Assembly (NCBI GenBank): GCA_946800325.1
Contig: OX326961.1
Location: 46,959,415-47,023,414, forward strand
Reading direction: 5' to 3'
DNA length: 64,000 bases
Source: Luzula sylvatica
Taxonomy: Eukaryota; Streptophyta; Magnoliopsida; Poales; Juncaceae
The translations under genes and the position numbers were made by a program. This document shows positions 1 to 9,749 of the stretch, piece by piece. A model generated the notes under the pieces. It was not told the origin of the DNA and made no database searches. It was given only the letters and a program-made list of their open reading frames with translations. The stretch's first letter is position 1; the number at the start of each line of letters is the position of its first letter.

Positions 1-320
1 TTAGAATTAATATATCATTTTTAATGTCGATACATCATTTGTGTGTCAATATAACTAGTCAGTGCATAATTTTAATGCTAATATATATTTCCAATATTAC
101 TCAAAAAACTACTGTACTTTTCAATATATTATTTTAATGGCCACGTAGCATTTTCGATGTTAATATAGCGTTCTTAGTTCTTACTGGTAGCACTCTCAGT
201 TTAAAATATTATTTCGTCTTCAATATACTTTTTTCCAAGGGGTAATATAATGTTTTGGATGCTAATATATTATTTTATGTTAATACAACATTTTATAGCA
301 ATATATTATTTTCAATATTC
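1..320. repeat. Degenerate AT-rich short-period repeat
   Basis: Variants of a roughly 20-bp unit, approximately AATATATTATTTTCAATG, recur through this stretch with many substitutions. No open frame of note and no RNA gene is visible. It is probably decayed minisatellite or transposon sequence; the period was judged by eye. Confidence 0.4.
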
Positions 321-328
321 ATTATATG

Positions 329-459
329 CTATGTTGCGCGGATACTTTAAAAAGTAGAAGTTATTCGTCTTGCCGTATCCGTATCGCATCATAAATCATA
401 TGTTAAAATATCAAATTTTCGTATACGATACGTCGTATCGATGTATCCGTGCAACACAG
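329..459. mobile_element. Small hAT-type MITE, CTATGTTGC family
   Basis: The 131-bp element begins CTATGTTGCGCGGATAC and ends with the near inverse, GTATCCGTGCAACACAG. It is flanked by a perfect 8-bp duplication ATTATATG (321-328 and 460-467), the size expected of hAT-superfamily insertion. There is no coding capacity. A longer relative lies at 25428-25944. Confidence 0.85.
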
Positions 460-503
460 ATTATATGTTATTATTATTTTATTTTATTGAGAAAAAAACA
501 AAT

Positions 504-555
504 CGCTCACCGTGGGGCTCGAACCCACGACCACAAGGTTAAGAGCCTTGCGCTT
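504..555 (-). pseudogene. 3' fragment of tRNA-Lys (CUU)
   Basis: Read on the minus strand, the segment contains an anticodon stem-loop with CTT in the loop (AAGG-CTCTTAA-CCTT), the variable region, a perfect T arm around GTTCGAGCC, and the 3' acceptor half. The 5' acceptor half and D arm, which should precede it, are absent, so no full cloverleaf can form. It is a truncated tRNA gene or a tRNA-derived retroposon remnant. Confidence 0.7.
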
Positions 556-1054
556 GTTTTTCCTATATTATATCAAATGCAAATGTATTATGTTTTTTTT
601 CATTCGTACCAATATATTATTTTCAATAATAATATTTTAGTTCAAAATTAGTATATTGCATCTATACAAACATATATACATCTTGAAACTTTTTTCCAAT
701 ATTTTCCTTGAATATCACTTAGGATAGATTGAAATTGAAATAGATATGAATATGGATATGAGTTGCAAAAATGGATGAAACATTTTAAAATCTCATTTTC
801 TCTTTATTTGCTATTTGATTTAAAAAAAATCTAATGATTCTAAACTAATCCTCACTTTTGCAACATTAAAGAACCAAACAAAAAACCGGGCCTAATTGAG
901 CCTCAACTCCAAATTGAACAAAGCCCATTTAAAAATTTCCAAAACAGCTAAACTAAAAAATCTACTAGATTTCAAAACCGCAACGCAGACATTGAACAGC
1001 GGTTATCCAAAACCATTTCCTATGAAAACCAAGTCCTCTCAGTCGGTCGCCCAC

Positions 1055-1061
1055 TATATAA
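1055..1061 (+). promoter_or_regulatory. TATA box of the universal stress protein gene
   Basis: TATATAA lies about 105 bases before the ATG at 1166, a normal plant spacing allowing for a short 5' UTR. Assigned by motif and position only. Confidence 0.5.
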
Positions 1062-1165
1062 TCATACTTACAATACCAATCCAAATCCCCAATATCCTTT
1101 GTTTGTTTGTTCATAAAAACCCAACTCAATTTTTATCCCAATCCGAAACCTTTTTGTCTTGAGAG

Positions 1166-1908
1166 ATGACTGAAGTTGATGGGAGGACGGGAGGGAGGAC
1201 GATCATGGTGGCGGTGGACGGAGGAGAAGAGAGCACCTTTGCTCTTCAGTGGTGTCTAAAGAATCTCTACTTTACCGATTCGGATCGTCTCGTGCTTGCG
1301 TATGCTCGGACTGCGCCTCCGGTGTACTCGGCCTTGGATGGATCCGGTACGACTCTCTTTTCTTTTCGTCACTTGAATTCCCAATAATATAATTTTAATA
1401 CCCAATTGGCCAATTCATTAATTCAATTGTCAGGTTATATGTTTTCGGGAGATGTTACGGCTTCTCTAGAGAAGTACAGCAGAGACCTCGCAGACTCGGT
1501 CATAGAGAAAGCTCGAAATATTTGCAAAGATTATGACAATGTAAGAAAGAGACAAATAAATTGTTAGTTAAATAACCTTTTTAATTTGTGGTATTTTGAA
1601 ATTTAGGTGAAATTGGATGTGAAGGTGGCGGTCGGAGATGCGAGAGATGTGATTTGTGAAATAGTCGAAAAAATAAATGCTGATATTCTCGTAATGGGAA
1701 CTCATGGTTATGGATTTATTCAAAGGTAATGAGTTTTATTTCTGATTTATATACATTACTACTTAGATTTTATTTTCTTAATTTTATTAAAGGTAATGAG
1801 TTTTGAATGATGGGTATTTTCTTCAGGGCTTTGATTGGTAGTGTTAGTGATCATTGTGCTCGGCACGCGAAGTGTCCCGTTCTAATCGTGAAACGCCCTC
1901 CTGCTTGA
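1166..1908 (+). CDS. Universal stress protein (UspA family)
   Basis: Four exons (1166-1346, 1434-1540, 1607-1725, 1827-1908) with GT-AG introns encode 162 residues, the usual length of a single-domain plant USP. The UspA fold is recognisable from the N-terminal strand TIMVAVDGGEES, followed by the ALQW helix, to the C-terminal CPVLIVK strand. The nucleotide loop fits G-2X-G-9X-G-S: GTHG, nine residues, then GS, so an ATP-binding type (MJ0577-like) is expected rather than the UspA type that lacks the loop. No transit peptide or membrane segment is seen, so a soluble cytosolic protein is likely. USPs are associated with drought, hypoxia and oxidative stress; which stress applies here cannot be read from the sequence. 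The chosen ATG is preceded by a TATA motif at 1055 and begins the conserved strand at the right distance. Confidence 0.9.
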
Positions 1909-2737
1909 GCTTGAGGTTGAAAAAATGATGCGTAACTTTGCTTCAATTTTCAGGTTTACTTTGTGCTAAACGATAATTATTAACAGTCCTTTGATGGATT
2001 TGTAAAATGTCGTGTACATTGTACAGTTTTATGTTCTGTAATTTATTTATACATTTTAAATTTACTCGAGCCTTTGCAACCTTTTAATTTGGTATTATAT
2101 ATTAGAGTAAAGTTATTATTTATTATTTACTGGGATAATACTCGCGCGATACTCGAGTTACGAGGCGAGGATGATAATTATGTTTCATTTTAATACAGAT
2201 ATATGATTAAATACGATATCATTTCAAAATAAAATTATATCACATTATATTGAGATCAATGTTTTTATAACTCATTCATCTATGAAATTCATGATTAATA
2301 CAAATATTAGTATCGGGATATTACAATTTTACAAAAAAAACGTTTGTTATTTAAAATAGTTCAAGTAATAATAAACCTAGAAATAATATATCATACAACA
2401 TGTATTTAGGCTTTGCGCGTCATTGATCGTATAATACTAATAAAAAATTCTATCATAAAAATTTAATTAATTTGTACATGATATTACATTAAATATTTAG
2501 AATTGTCAACAAAATTGTCCTGAACGATTGTCAACAACATTAACACAAAAGAATTGAAAACTAATATTTTTGTAACTAAATATTAAAAAATATTTAATAT
2601 TATATGATATTTTTTAATTCACGTAACTAAAAATAAAAATAGCAACATTTGAAAAAGTAGTTTGCGTTAGGTAAATTTTATTTTTCATGTTTATTATTAA
2701 AAACATATATTATAAGTTATATATAAAGTTGGATAAA
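1909..2737. other. Intergenic, AT-rich
   Basis: This holds the 3' UTR of the stress protein gene (about 200 bases), then AT-rich sequence. A short palindrome-rich patch with ACTCGCGCG and ACTCGAGT near 2150 resembles a decayed Helitron hairpin but has no convincing CTRR end. I see no gene. Confidence 0.5.
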
Positions 2738-2916
2738 TTCAAGCTCCCACATGAGGCCACGTCATCAGGGACCTTTTTTTGAAAAAAAAATATATTTTTT
2801 ATATTTTGGTCCTTTTTTATTTATATTTTGGTCTTTTTTTTTTAAAAAAAATTACATTTTGGTCTTTTTGGTCCTTCAAGTTTAAAGAATTACATTATGG
2901 TCCAGGGGCCTCTTTG

Positions 2917-3733
2917 TAAAAAAAATTTTAATTTACATTTTGGTCCTTTCTTAATTACATTTTGATCCTTTTTAGTTGAAAAAACTATATTTTGGTCCTT
3001 TTAAGTTTAAAAACTTACATTTTGGTCCTTCATATTTATATCTTGATCCTCTTTTATTTACATGTCGGTCCTTTTTCACATTTTCGAATTTATATTTTGG
3101 TCCTTTTTATTTATATTTTGGTCCTTTTTAGTTTTAGTTTACACTTTGGTCTTTTTTTTTTAACATTTAGGTCCTTTTTAATTTAAATTTCGGTCCTTTC
3201 AAACATTTGAATTTATATTTTTGTCCTTTTTATTTATATGTTGGTCCTTTTTAGTTCTAATTTACATTTTTTGATATTTATAAAGTTAAGAAAATTGCTC
3301 TTCTATGTTTGCTCCACGTCAACCTTTACAAAAAAAATTAATTTACATTTCGGTCCTTTCTTAATTACATTTTGATCCTTTTTAGTTAAAAAAACTATAT
3401 TTTGGTCCTTTTTATTTACATTTTGGCCCTTTTAAGTTTAAAAACTTACATTTTGGTCCTTCATATTTACATCTTGATCCTCTTTTATTTACATTTCGGT
3501 CCTTTTTCACATTTCCGAATTTATATTTTGGTCCTTTTTATTTATATTTTGGTCCTTTTTAGTTTTAGTTTACACTTTGGTCTTTTTTTTTTAAATTTCG
3601 GTCATTTTAAACATTTGAATTTATATTTTTGTCCTTTTTATTTATATGTTTGTCCTTTTTAGTTCTAATTTACATTTTTTTATATTTATAAAGTTAAGAA
3701 AATTGCTCTTCTATGTATGCTCCACGTCATCCT
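2917..3733 (+). repeat. 408-bp tandem duplication built of TTTTGGTCCTTTTT repeats
   Basis: Two adjacent units with period 408 (AAAGTTAAG at 3282 recurs at 3690) both end with a block containing TTGCTCTTCTATG and then GCTCCACGTCA. Inside each, a 20-22 bp unit, approximately ACATTTTGGTCCTTTTTATTT, repeats many times with drift. Reading frames here encode only repeated LVLFIYIL strings and are not genes. Confidence 0.8.
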
Positions 3734-4129
3734 TTACTTTTTCACTTTTTTATATTTGAATTTCTCACTTTAATTATGATTGATTTCTTATCATTATCAT
3801 ATATATCAACTATATACAATTAATATTATTAGTAATTAATGATATCATTAATAATTTATTTTTAGCCTTTTGGTCTTCTTACCGGTTTCAGTTAATGCGA
3901 TATTTACCCTTTTTTTTTTTTTTTTTTAGAGAAACTAAAGTCCTCACAAAAGGTCACATCATCCTTTTAATGTGGACCACTTGATCTTGTTCAAAAAGAT
4001 CTATAATATATGATTTTTTTATTTTAACATGATCTATATAAACCCACTAATTAAAAAATTACATGAATTTTGGTCCATCGTGGATCAAGTTCATTCATAT
4101 TTTTTTGTATAAATTATAAACGGAAAAAT

Positions 4130-4770
4130 TTCAAAAAAACTCCTTAAATTATTGGATATTATAAAAACTCCTAAATTTATATATGTAGTAATTAAAAAAA
4201 ATTAATTTCTATTAATTTAAAAAAATCTTCATATTTTTGGAGCATATAATAATTAAAAAAATTATTATATATTATATTTATACAATTTTAATATTTCATA
4301 CATTATATATATTTGACTTTTATATTTTTTCCTTGAAAAACTAACACAAAATAATGATAAAAAGAACACAACATAGATATTCTTTTACAATATATTATTT
4401 TACAATAGATAAAAATATAAAATCATGAAATTATTACTAAAATAAACGGACAACGAAAAAAAAAATTGATGTTTAAATAGATATTCTTTTACGATATGTT
4501 TTCAATGTGTTTACTTATTATTGCATATTTTATTATTATTGTTTACGAATTTGGTTAAAATTAATAATAAATAAAAATAATCATTACGTAAGATTAAAAA
4601 GTATTTGGCAAAAGGAAAAGTGAATATCATCTATAAGAGAAACAAAAGTTTGGTAGAGGTTTTTTTTTTTTGAAATATACAAAAACATAAATTTTTTTTA
4701 CAATATCTAAAAAAGATAGGGAGTTAAAAATACACCAAAATATGGATGTGTGAACAATCAGGCAACAAAA
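4130..4770. other. Decayed copy of the long-TIR Mutator-type element
   Basis: The left side (AAATTTCAAAAAAACTCC) and right side (AAAGTTTGGTAGAGG, then ATATCTAAAAAAGATAGGG) resemble the inverted ends of the element at 23739-24613, with similar AT-rich filler between. Ends and TSD are not clear. Confidence 0.4.
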
Positions 4771-4971
4771 CGTAGAATACAATAACATATTAGGAAAAAT
4801 TACATCATAACAAACTCGAAGACTCCCGCGCAATCGCGCGGGGGAAAAAGCTATTGTTTTATAATTTTAAGAAGTTATTTGTATTTGGTAAATTAATCAT
4901 TCAAGTTTTTTGACTAAAATTACAAATATAACCTACTTAATAGTATGTATACTTTTTTAAAATTGTAGTTG

Positions 4972-6431
4972 TTGTTTAATTTAGACCTAGAGGGGGTGAA
5001 TAGGAAGTCCTAAGGTCCAATTTTCGCGGTAATGGAATACAATTACAATTTGATGCGGAAGCGTAAATAAATTAAAGGAAGAATACAATACCAAAATAAA
5101 TAACACAAGATATTTGTTTACAGAATTCGGTAGGTGGTTGCTTTGTAGCTTTAACTCACCGGCTACTTGCTTAATCAACCGACTCGATTGATTGCAAGTA
5201 CCTACGTCTCCGGGGTTGCCTTGCGCCTTTTCGGATTTCGATTGAATACCCAAATCAAGCAATTACAAGGTTTGCCTAGATCGATTTACACGCTTCTATC
5301 GATCTATGGCGGGCTTTACAATCTTTGCACTAGCCTATTACAATTGTCTAATACGAACTAAAACGTGATTGGTCACGCAAGTTGAGAATCGCATTTTGTG
5401 GAATGAAGAGGGGTCTAATAATCTCTAAAAATATTTTAGAAGATTAAGCTCAAGGTGTAAAGCTAGGATTCTCTCTTTTGATTGGGAAAATATGTTTCTT
5501 CAGATCAGGAGAGAGAATGAGGGAAGGGTTCTATTTATATAACACATAGACCCTTCCCAGAATTTGCTTTTTCTGCATAGTCCGTTACAACGGACTTGTA
5601 GTTCGTTATAACGGACCATAAGTCAAACTAGCCGTTACGGCTGATATATTCGAATTATCACACAGTCCGTTACAACGGAACATATGTCCGTTATAACGGA
5701 AGTCTGTGTTCAGTAGTTCGTTGTAATGAACTAAAGAGTCCGTTACAACGGACATCCTTCTAAGAACTTCACTTCAGTTTGGTTTTACTGTCCGGTATAA
5801 CGGAGAATATTCCATTACAACGGTAAGAGGTATTCCGTTATAACGGATTGGTTAATCCGTTACACCGGACATGGAGGAAAGGTAGTTAACTGAAGTGAGT
5901 TCAATGTCCGTTACAACGGACACCATTCTGTGACTTCCTTCAAGTTTGGATTTAATTAGCGTTATAACGGTACGAATTCCGTTACAACGCTTTGATGGAG
6001 TCCGTTACAACGGACTGGTTGATCCGTTAGTCCGTTGTAACGGACTATACTGTGTTTTCCAATCTTGAATAGGACGAGCATGTCCGTTATAACGGATGTA
6101 CTTCTGTCAGCCTTATTTTTTTATTTCATCATTTCGATGAATTTCGAATATATTTATTTGACTTATTTTGAGCTTAAATATTCATAAACAAGTTTAGGGA
6201 TACCTATAAGTTGTTTTGGTGATTTGTATGATATCTCAACTTGCGAAATCTTCGACTTGATCTTCGATGTCTTGATTCTTTATCGCCTTTGATATTCCTT
6301 GTGAGTCTTGCTTCATCATTTGATCCTTTTGCGGGCTATGTCTTTTATCTCTATAATTGTCACTTGCGCAAATTGGTTAGTAGTATCGACATTATTTTGA
6401 GATAATCAAACCCTAGGAAATTTGAACCAAC
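4972..6431 (+). mobile_element. Palindrome-array element, copy 1 (1.46 kb, noncoding)
   Basis: The element starts TTGTTTAATTTAGACC, shortly followed by AGAGGGGGTGAATAGG, and ends AAATTTGAACCAAC. The flanks TGTAGTTG (4964-4971) and AGTAGTTT (6432-6439) agree at 6 of 8 bases and look like a mutated target duplication. From about 5120 to 5390 it shares a conserved block with the copies at 51678 and 61313, including CGGTAGGTGGTTGCT, GTACCTACGTCTCCG and CGATTTACACGCTTCTATC. A TATA-like CTATTTATATAA follows a GA-rich run near 5530. The right half holds an array of palindromes (5575-6100). No protein is encoded and the superfamily is unknown to me. Confidence 0.75.
5575..6100. repeat. Array of about 16 CCGTT-NN-AACGG palindromes
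   Basis: Near-perfect palindromes with arms GTCCGTT/AACGGAC and a 2-base centre (AC, TA or GT) recur every 20-60 bases, separated by unrelated spacers. Perfect 12-bp versions CCGTTATAACGG occur several times. Some units have diverged, for example GTTCGTTGTAATGAAC. It is not a head-to-tail satellite because the spacers differ in length and sequence. Confidence 0.9.
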
Positions 6432-6439
6432 AGTAGTTT

Positions 6440-8130
6440 CTAAAACATTAATAATTAGGGTTAAAAGGCACTAATGTAATTATACTTATTTTTGTATGCT
6501 ATTATTTACATAATTATTTTCATAACTTAAAGATAAAAAAAATGTTGAAAATATGATAATATAGAACTCAAAATAAGAATAAAATTCAAGTGAATATATT
6601 TCATAATTTTTAAAAATATTTATAATATTTGATGTATGTTTCATAATGTTATATATTAATATATTAGTGTGGGATATTCAAATTTTTCACGTTCCATTTT
6701 TATTCACATTTGATCATATAACATAATTTGAAATGATACAAAATTAAATACAGTCGGTCCAACATGAACCTAACAATAATTTGACACGTCATCAATGTAA
6801 AACGATGTTGCCTTCTAAAATTTCTCAAAACTAAGTATAAAATAATTGGCAAATAAATATCTACGAATAAAACATAGTCATAAAAAATCATAGGTTAATT
6901 AATGGTTCAAATTTTATCACATATCATAATTTAATAGTTGAAATTATTATTGTGATGACATGGCATAAAAAAATTATTTAAAGATAGATCTAAAATAAGG
7001 GGTGAGTAAATTGTTGGATATGAATCGAGATCTGTGTTATATAGATATACTTCACAAAATTCAAATTTGATTTTTACCCAACGTTATTGTGCAAGATTGT
7101 TTAGGTTCACGTGATTCTTGTAGTTTGATGAACTGGTTTGGTTGCTTCGATTTTTGTTTGGGGCTTATTTTTTCCTTTGTGATTATCGGCAATTGCGCGG
7201 GAATTTCTATTATTTGTTGTATTGTTTTCGAAAGGAGATTGTGTTTCTTTGAATATTCGTATTCATATGTTTTGTCTATTATAGCTGTGTTATGTAATTT
7301 GACCCTTTTTTTCTTGTGTCGAAGAAGTGAGGTTTCACTGTTGCGTTAGTTCGTTATTTCAAGTTTTGCTTAGTTTGTTGTATTTTGTTTAGTGCTTGTT
7401 TGAACAATGTCTGTTTAAACGAAGTCACCAATGATTTGTCTGATTTTTTTTGGAAAATAATGGTTTAATGAAGAAGTATTGTTGCTTCAGATAAATGCAT
7501 ATTTCTACTAATTTCAAAATGTTCGCAACTTCATCAAGATATATCAAAAGGCAACTATAAGTTCACTATGCATACAAAATGTATGTACGCATTGTTATAT
7601 AATTTTTTTAAATTATAAGTTTCATCAAAATTGCTACATATTAACATTTCATGAGCTCGAACATGTATTGTATTATATCTTGGCTCGAAATGTGAAAATT
7701 TGAATACTCATAAACATATTATTTTAGTTTCTAACAAACTAAGAAATTATAGATATATTGTAACATATAAAAACAAGATACACAAAATATGATTATTTAA
7801 CAACGAAACAACATATAATTTTACATGACATTTAACAATAAGAACAATTATAAGAATTAGTACAATACATAGTCTTGATTAATTTAGTTATTAATAAATT
7901 ATGCATTCAAATGCATTTAGAACAATGAACATTTTCATTAAGACATAAATGATAATTTTTATAAATTTTAGAGCAAGTATCACTTGAATTGTTGGAGAAC
8001 CGACTTTCTTGAACAAATCAGATGGTTTTTGTTTTAAAATTTGTTTATTTTTGTATACATCATCGACAATTACGAAAATAAACAAATAAATCGTCATAAA
8101 ATTTATTAAGAACGAAATCGCTAATTATGA
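6440..8130. other. Intergenic; about 6490-6990 matches 54590-54950
   Basis: The stretch around CAAGTGAATATATTT, then CATTTGATCAT, then CACATATCATAAT recurs in the same order and orientation near 54590-54950, so it belongs to a dispersed repeat of unknown class. The open frame at 7089-7349 has no recognisable domain and I do not call it. The rest is AT-rich without features. Confidence 0.5.
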
Positions 8131-8139
8131 GGCAAATTT

Positions 8140-8270
8140 TTAGTGTAGAGTTTAGGGTTTATGATTTAGGTTTTGGATATTGAATTTTAGGTCAATGGTT
8201 TGGGCTCCCGGGTCGGGTTTCAGTGTTAAGTCTGAGGTTTAGGATGTAGGGTGTAGGATGCTCAAGAAAA
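8140..8270 (+). repeat. Degenerate telomere-like TTTAGGG tract
   Basis: Variants of the plant telomere unit (GAGTTTAGGGTTTATG, TGATTTAGGTTTTGG, GAGGTTTAGGATGTAGG) follow each other with much drift. Such interstitial tracts are common in plant genomes. No function is implied. Confidence 0.5.
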
Positions 8271-9730
8271 ACTCTTGAAATGACAAAATACTTTAACAAC
8301 TTACCAGCGCCGGCGCGTAATGGAGCGGCTTTAGTCGACGCAAATGGGAAGAGAGGACATCAAAAGAATAGAGAGGACGCCGCTTCCATCGCACGCCGAG
8401 GCATGAAGCGGCTAGGTTTTGATGGTAAAGAAAATGAGAGACGAAAGATAAAGGGGAGAAACATTGCATAAATGTGTTTGATCAATTCTATCGGACGGCT
8501 GTTAATTCTCAACATAAAAAGAAATTGGACGGCAGCAAGGAACAAAACGTGGAAGCACGGAATGCAACCAAAACTGGTTGCATTAGTATTCTGCTTAGAT
8601 GTGTGCATGAAAAACTCCTGATTGTAGAATAATATTGTAGCGTGATTTTTTTAACTATTAATTTTTGTTTGAACCATCGAAATAATGGATCTATTAATTT
8701 ATTTCGAAAATCGTACAAACATAGCAGAAAACAATATTGTAGCATTGATTTTTTTTCTCAACATTCAACAATATTGTAGCCTTAATTTCGAGATTGCATG
8801 ATTTATTTTTTATTTCAATTTGAATCTATGTCTCTTACAAAAATATTCAGCCTCAAAGTTTGATTTTCATTAATGATTTGTGTCCAAATAGCACTCCTCG
8901 TCTTATTTAGGACAAACGATAAGTTGGTACCGTTCGAATAAAAATCTCAAGGAGCACGCTTAATGTTCGTTTTATAATGACAATACATCACAATTAGAGA
9001 AATACACTAAGGGGGTGTTTGATTAGAACTTTGGATATAGAATGTCTTGGCATACTTTCTTATGAATTCCATTCTCATATTTGGTTTGCACGTTATGTAA
9101 TAAAATAATGACATATTTCATTTCCTAGGGATAATTGATGCGAATATGATTAGCACCAAAATTGGTGATTTTTTTCTATTTCCATGAAAAGAGAATACAT
9201 TTTATTTTTATTTTTATTTTCAAAAATAAATAGTTCAAGTTTTTTATAAATAAACTCATTTTTATATTTTTAGAGTATGTCATGGAATAAATAAGTTTAC
9301 CAACCAAACAAGATAATATAATGTGTCATGGAATGATATGGCTTGACATGAGATTCCTTGATATACTTTAGCCAAGATATTTTTCAAAACACGAACCAAA
9401 CGGCCCTAACACAATATTAAAGTTGAGAAACCTAAAAGACTAGAGCGATGCGACATTAAAATTTAATAATTATAAAAATTGATTTTTGCCATGAATAATT
9501 CGATAAAATATCAAAAGTATAATATGTTGAAACGGAACGATGTACTCACTAATTATTAATAGACCTAATCGAGAACATTGGGCCGTAATATCATGCTTCC
9601 ACGCCGTCTCGAATTCTTTTCTTCTTTTTCGCTCTTTCCCTTCCCTCTCTTCGTTCGTGCTCAAGAGAAGTCGAGAGAAGGAAGAACCGGGAAAAGAAAC
9701 AACTCGCAACGAAACCCTAGCCAGGACGTG
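8271..9730. other. Intergenic; no supported gene
   Basis: Short frames at 8280-8471, 8360-8608 and 9470-9731 overlap on both strands and show no domain. A CT-rich patch at 9600-9660 followed by CGAAACCCTAGCC resembles a plant 5' UTR or promoter and may belong to the fragment downstream. Nothing else is visible. Confidence 0.4.
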
Positions 9731-9749
9731 ACAAGTGCTGGCGACGATC

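Larger units (their letters stand above)
2738..4854 (+). mobile_element. Helitron-like element carrying a TTTTGGTCC minisatellite
   Basis: The 3' end has the plant Helitron signature: a GC hairpin CCCGCGCAATCGCGCGGG at 4825-4842, a short A-rich spacer, then CTAT (4851-4854) where CTRR is expected, so the last base has probably mutated. The left boundary is uncertain; I set it near the block containing GCCACGTCATCAGGGACC at about 2758, because the same block (TCCACGTCATCAAGGAC) lies at the corresponding end of the inverted relative at 55922-56530. There is no Rep/helicase gene, so it is non-autonomous. Most of the left half is the minisatellite listed separately. Confidence 0.55.

Noticed and set aside
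2992..3662. Frames encoding repeated LVLFIYILVLF strings
   Set aside because: They are translations of the TTTTGGTCC minisatellite, with no independent coding signal.
5575..6100. CRISPR-like regularly spaced repeats
   Set aside because: The spacing is irregular, units are palindromes with variable centres, and the context is a plant transposable element.
7089..7349. 86-codon frame with hydrophobic segments
   Set aside because: No domain, no promoter, no splice continuation; composition fits AT-rich noncoding DNA.
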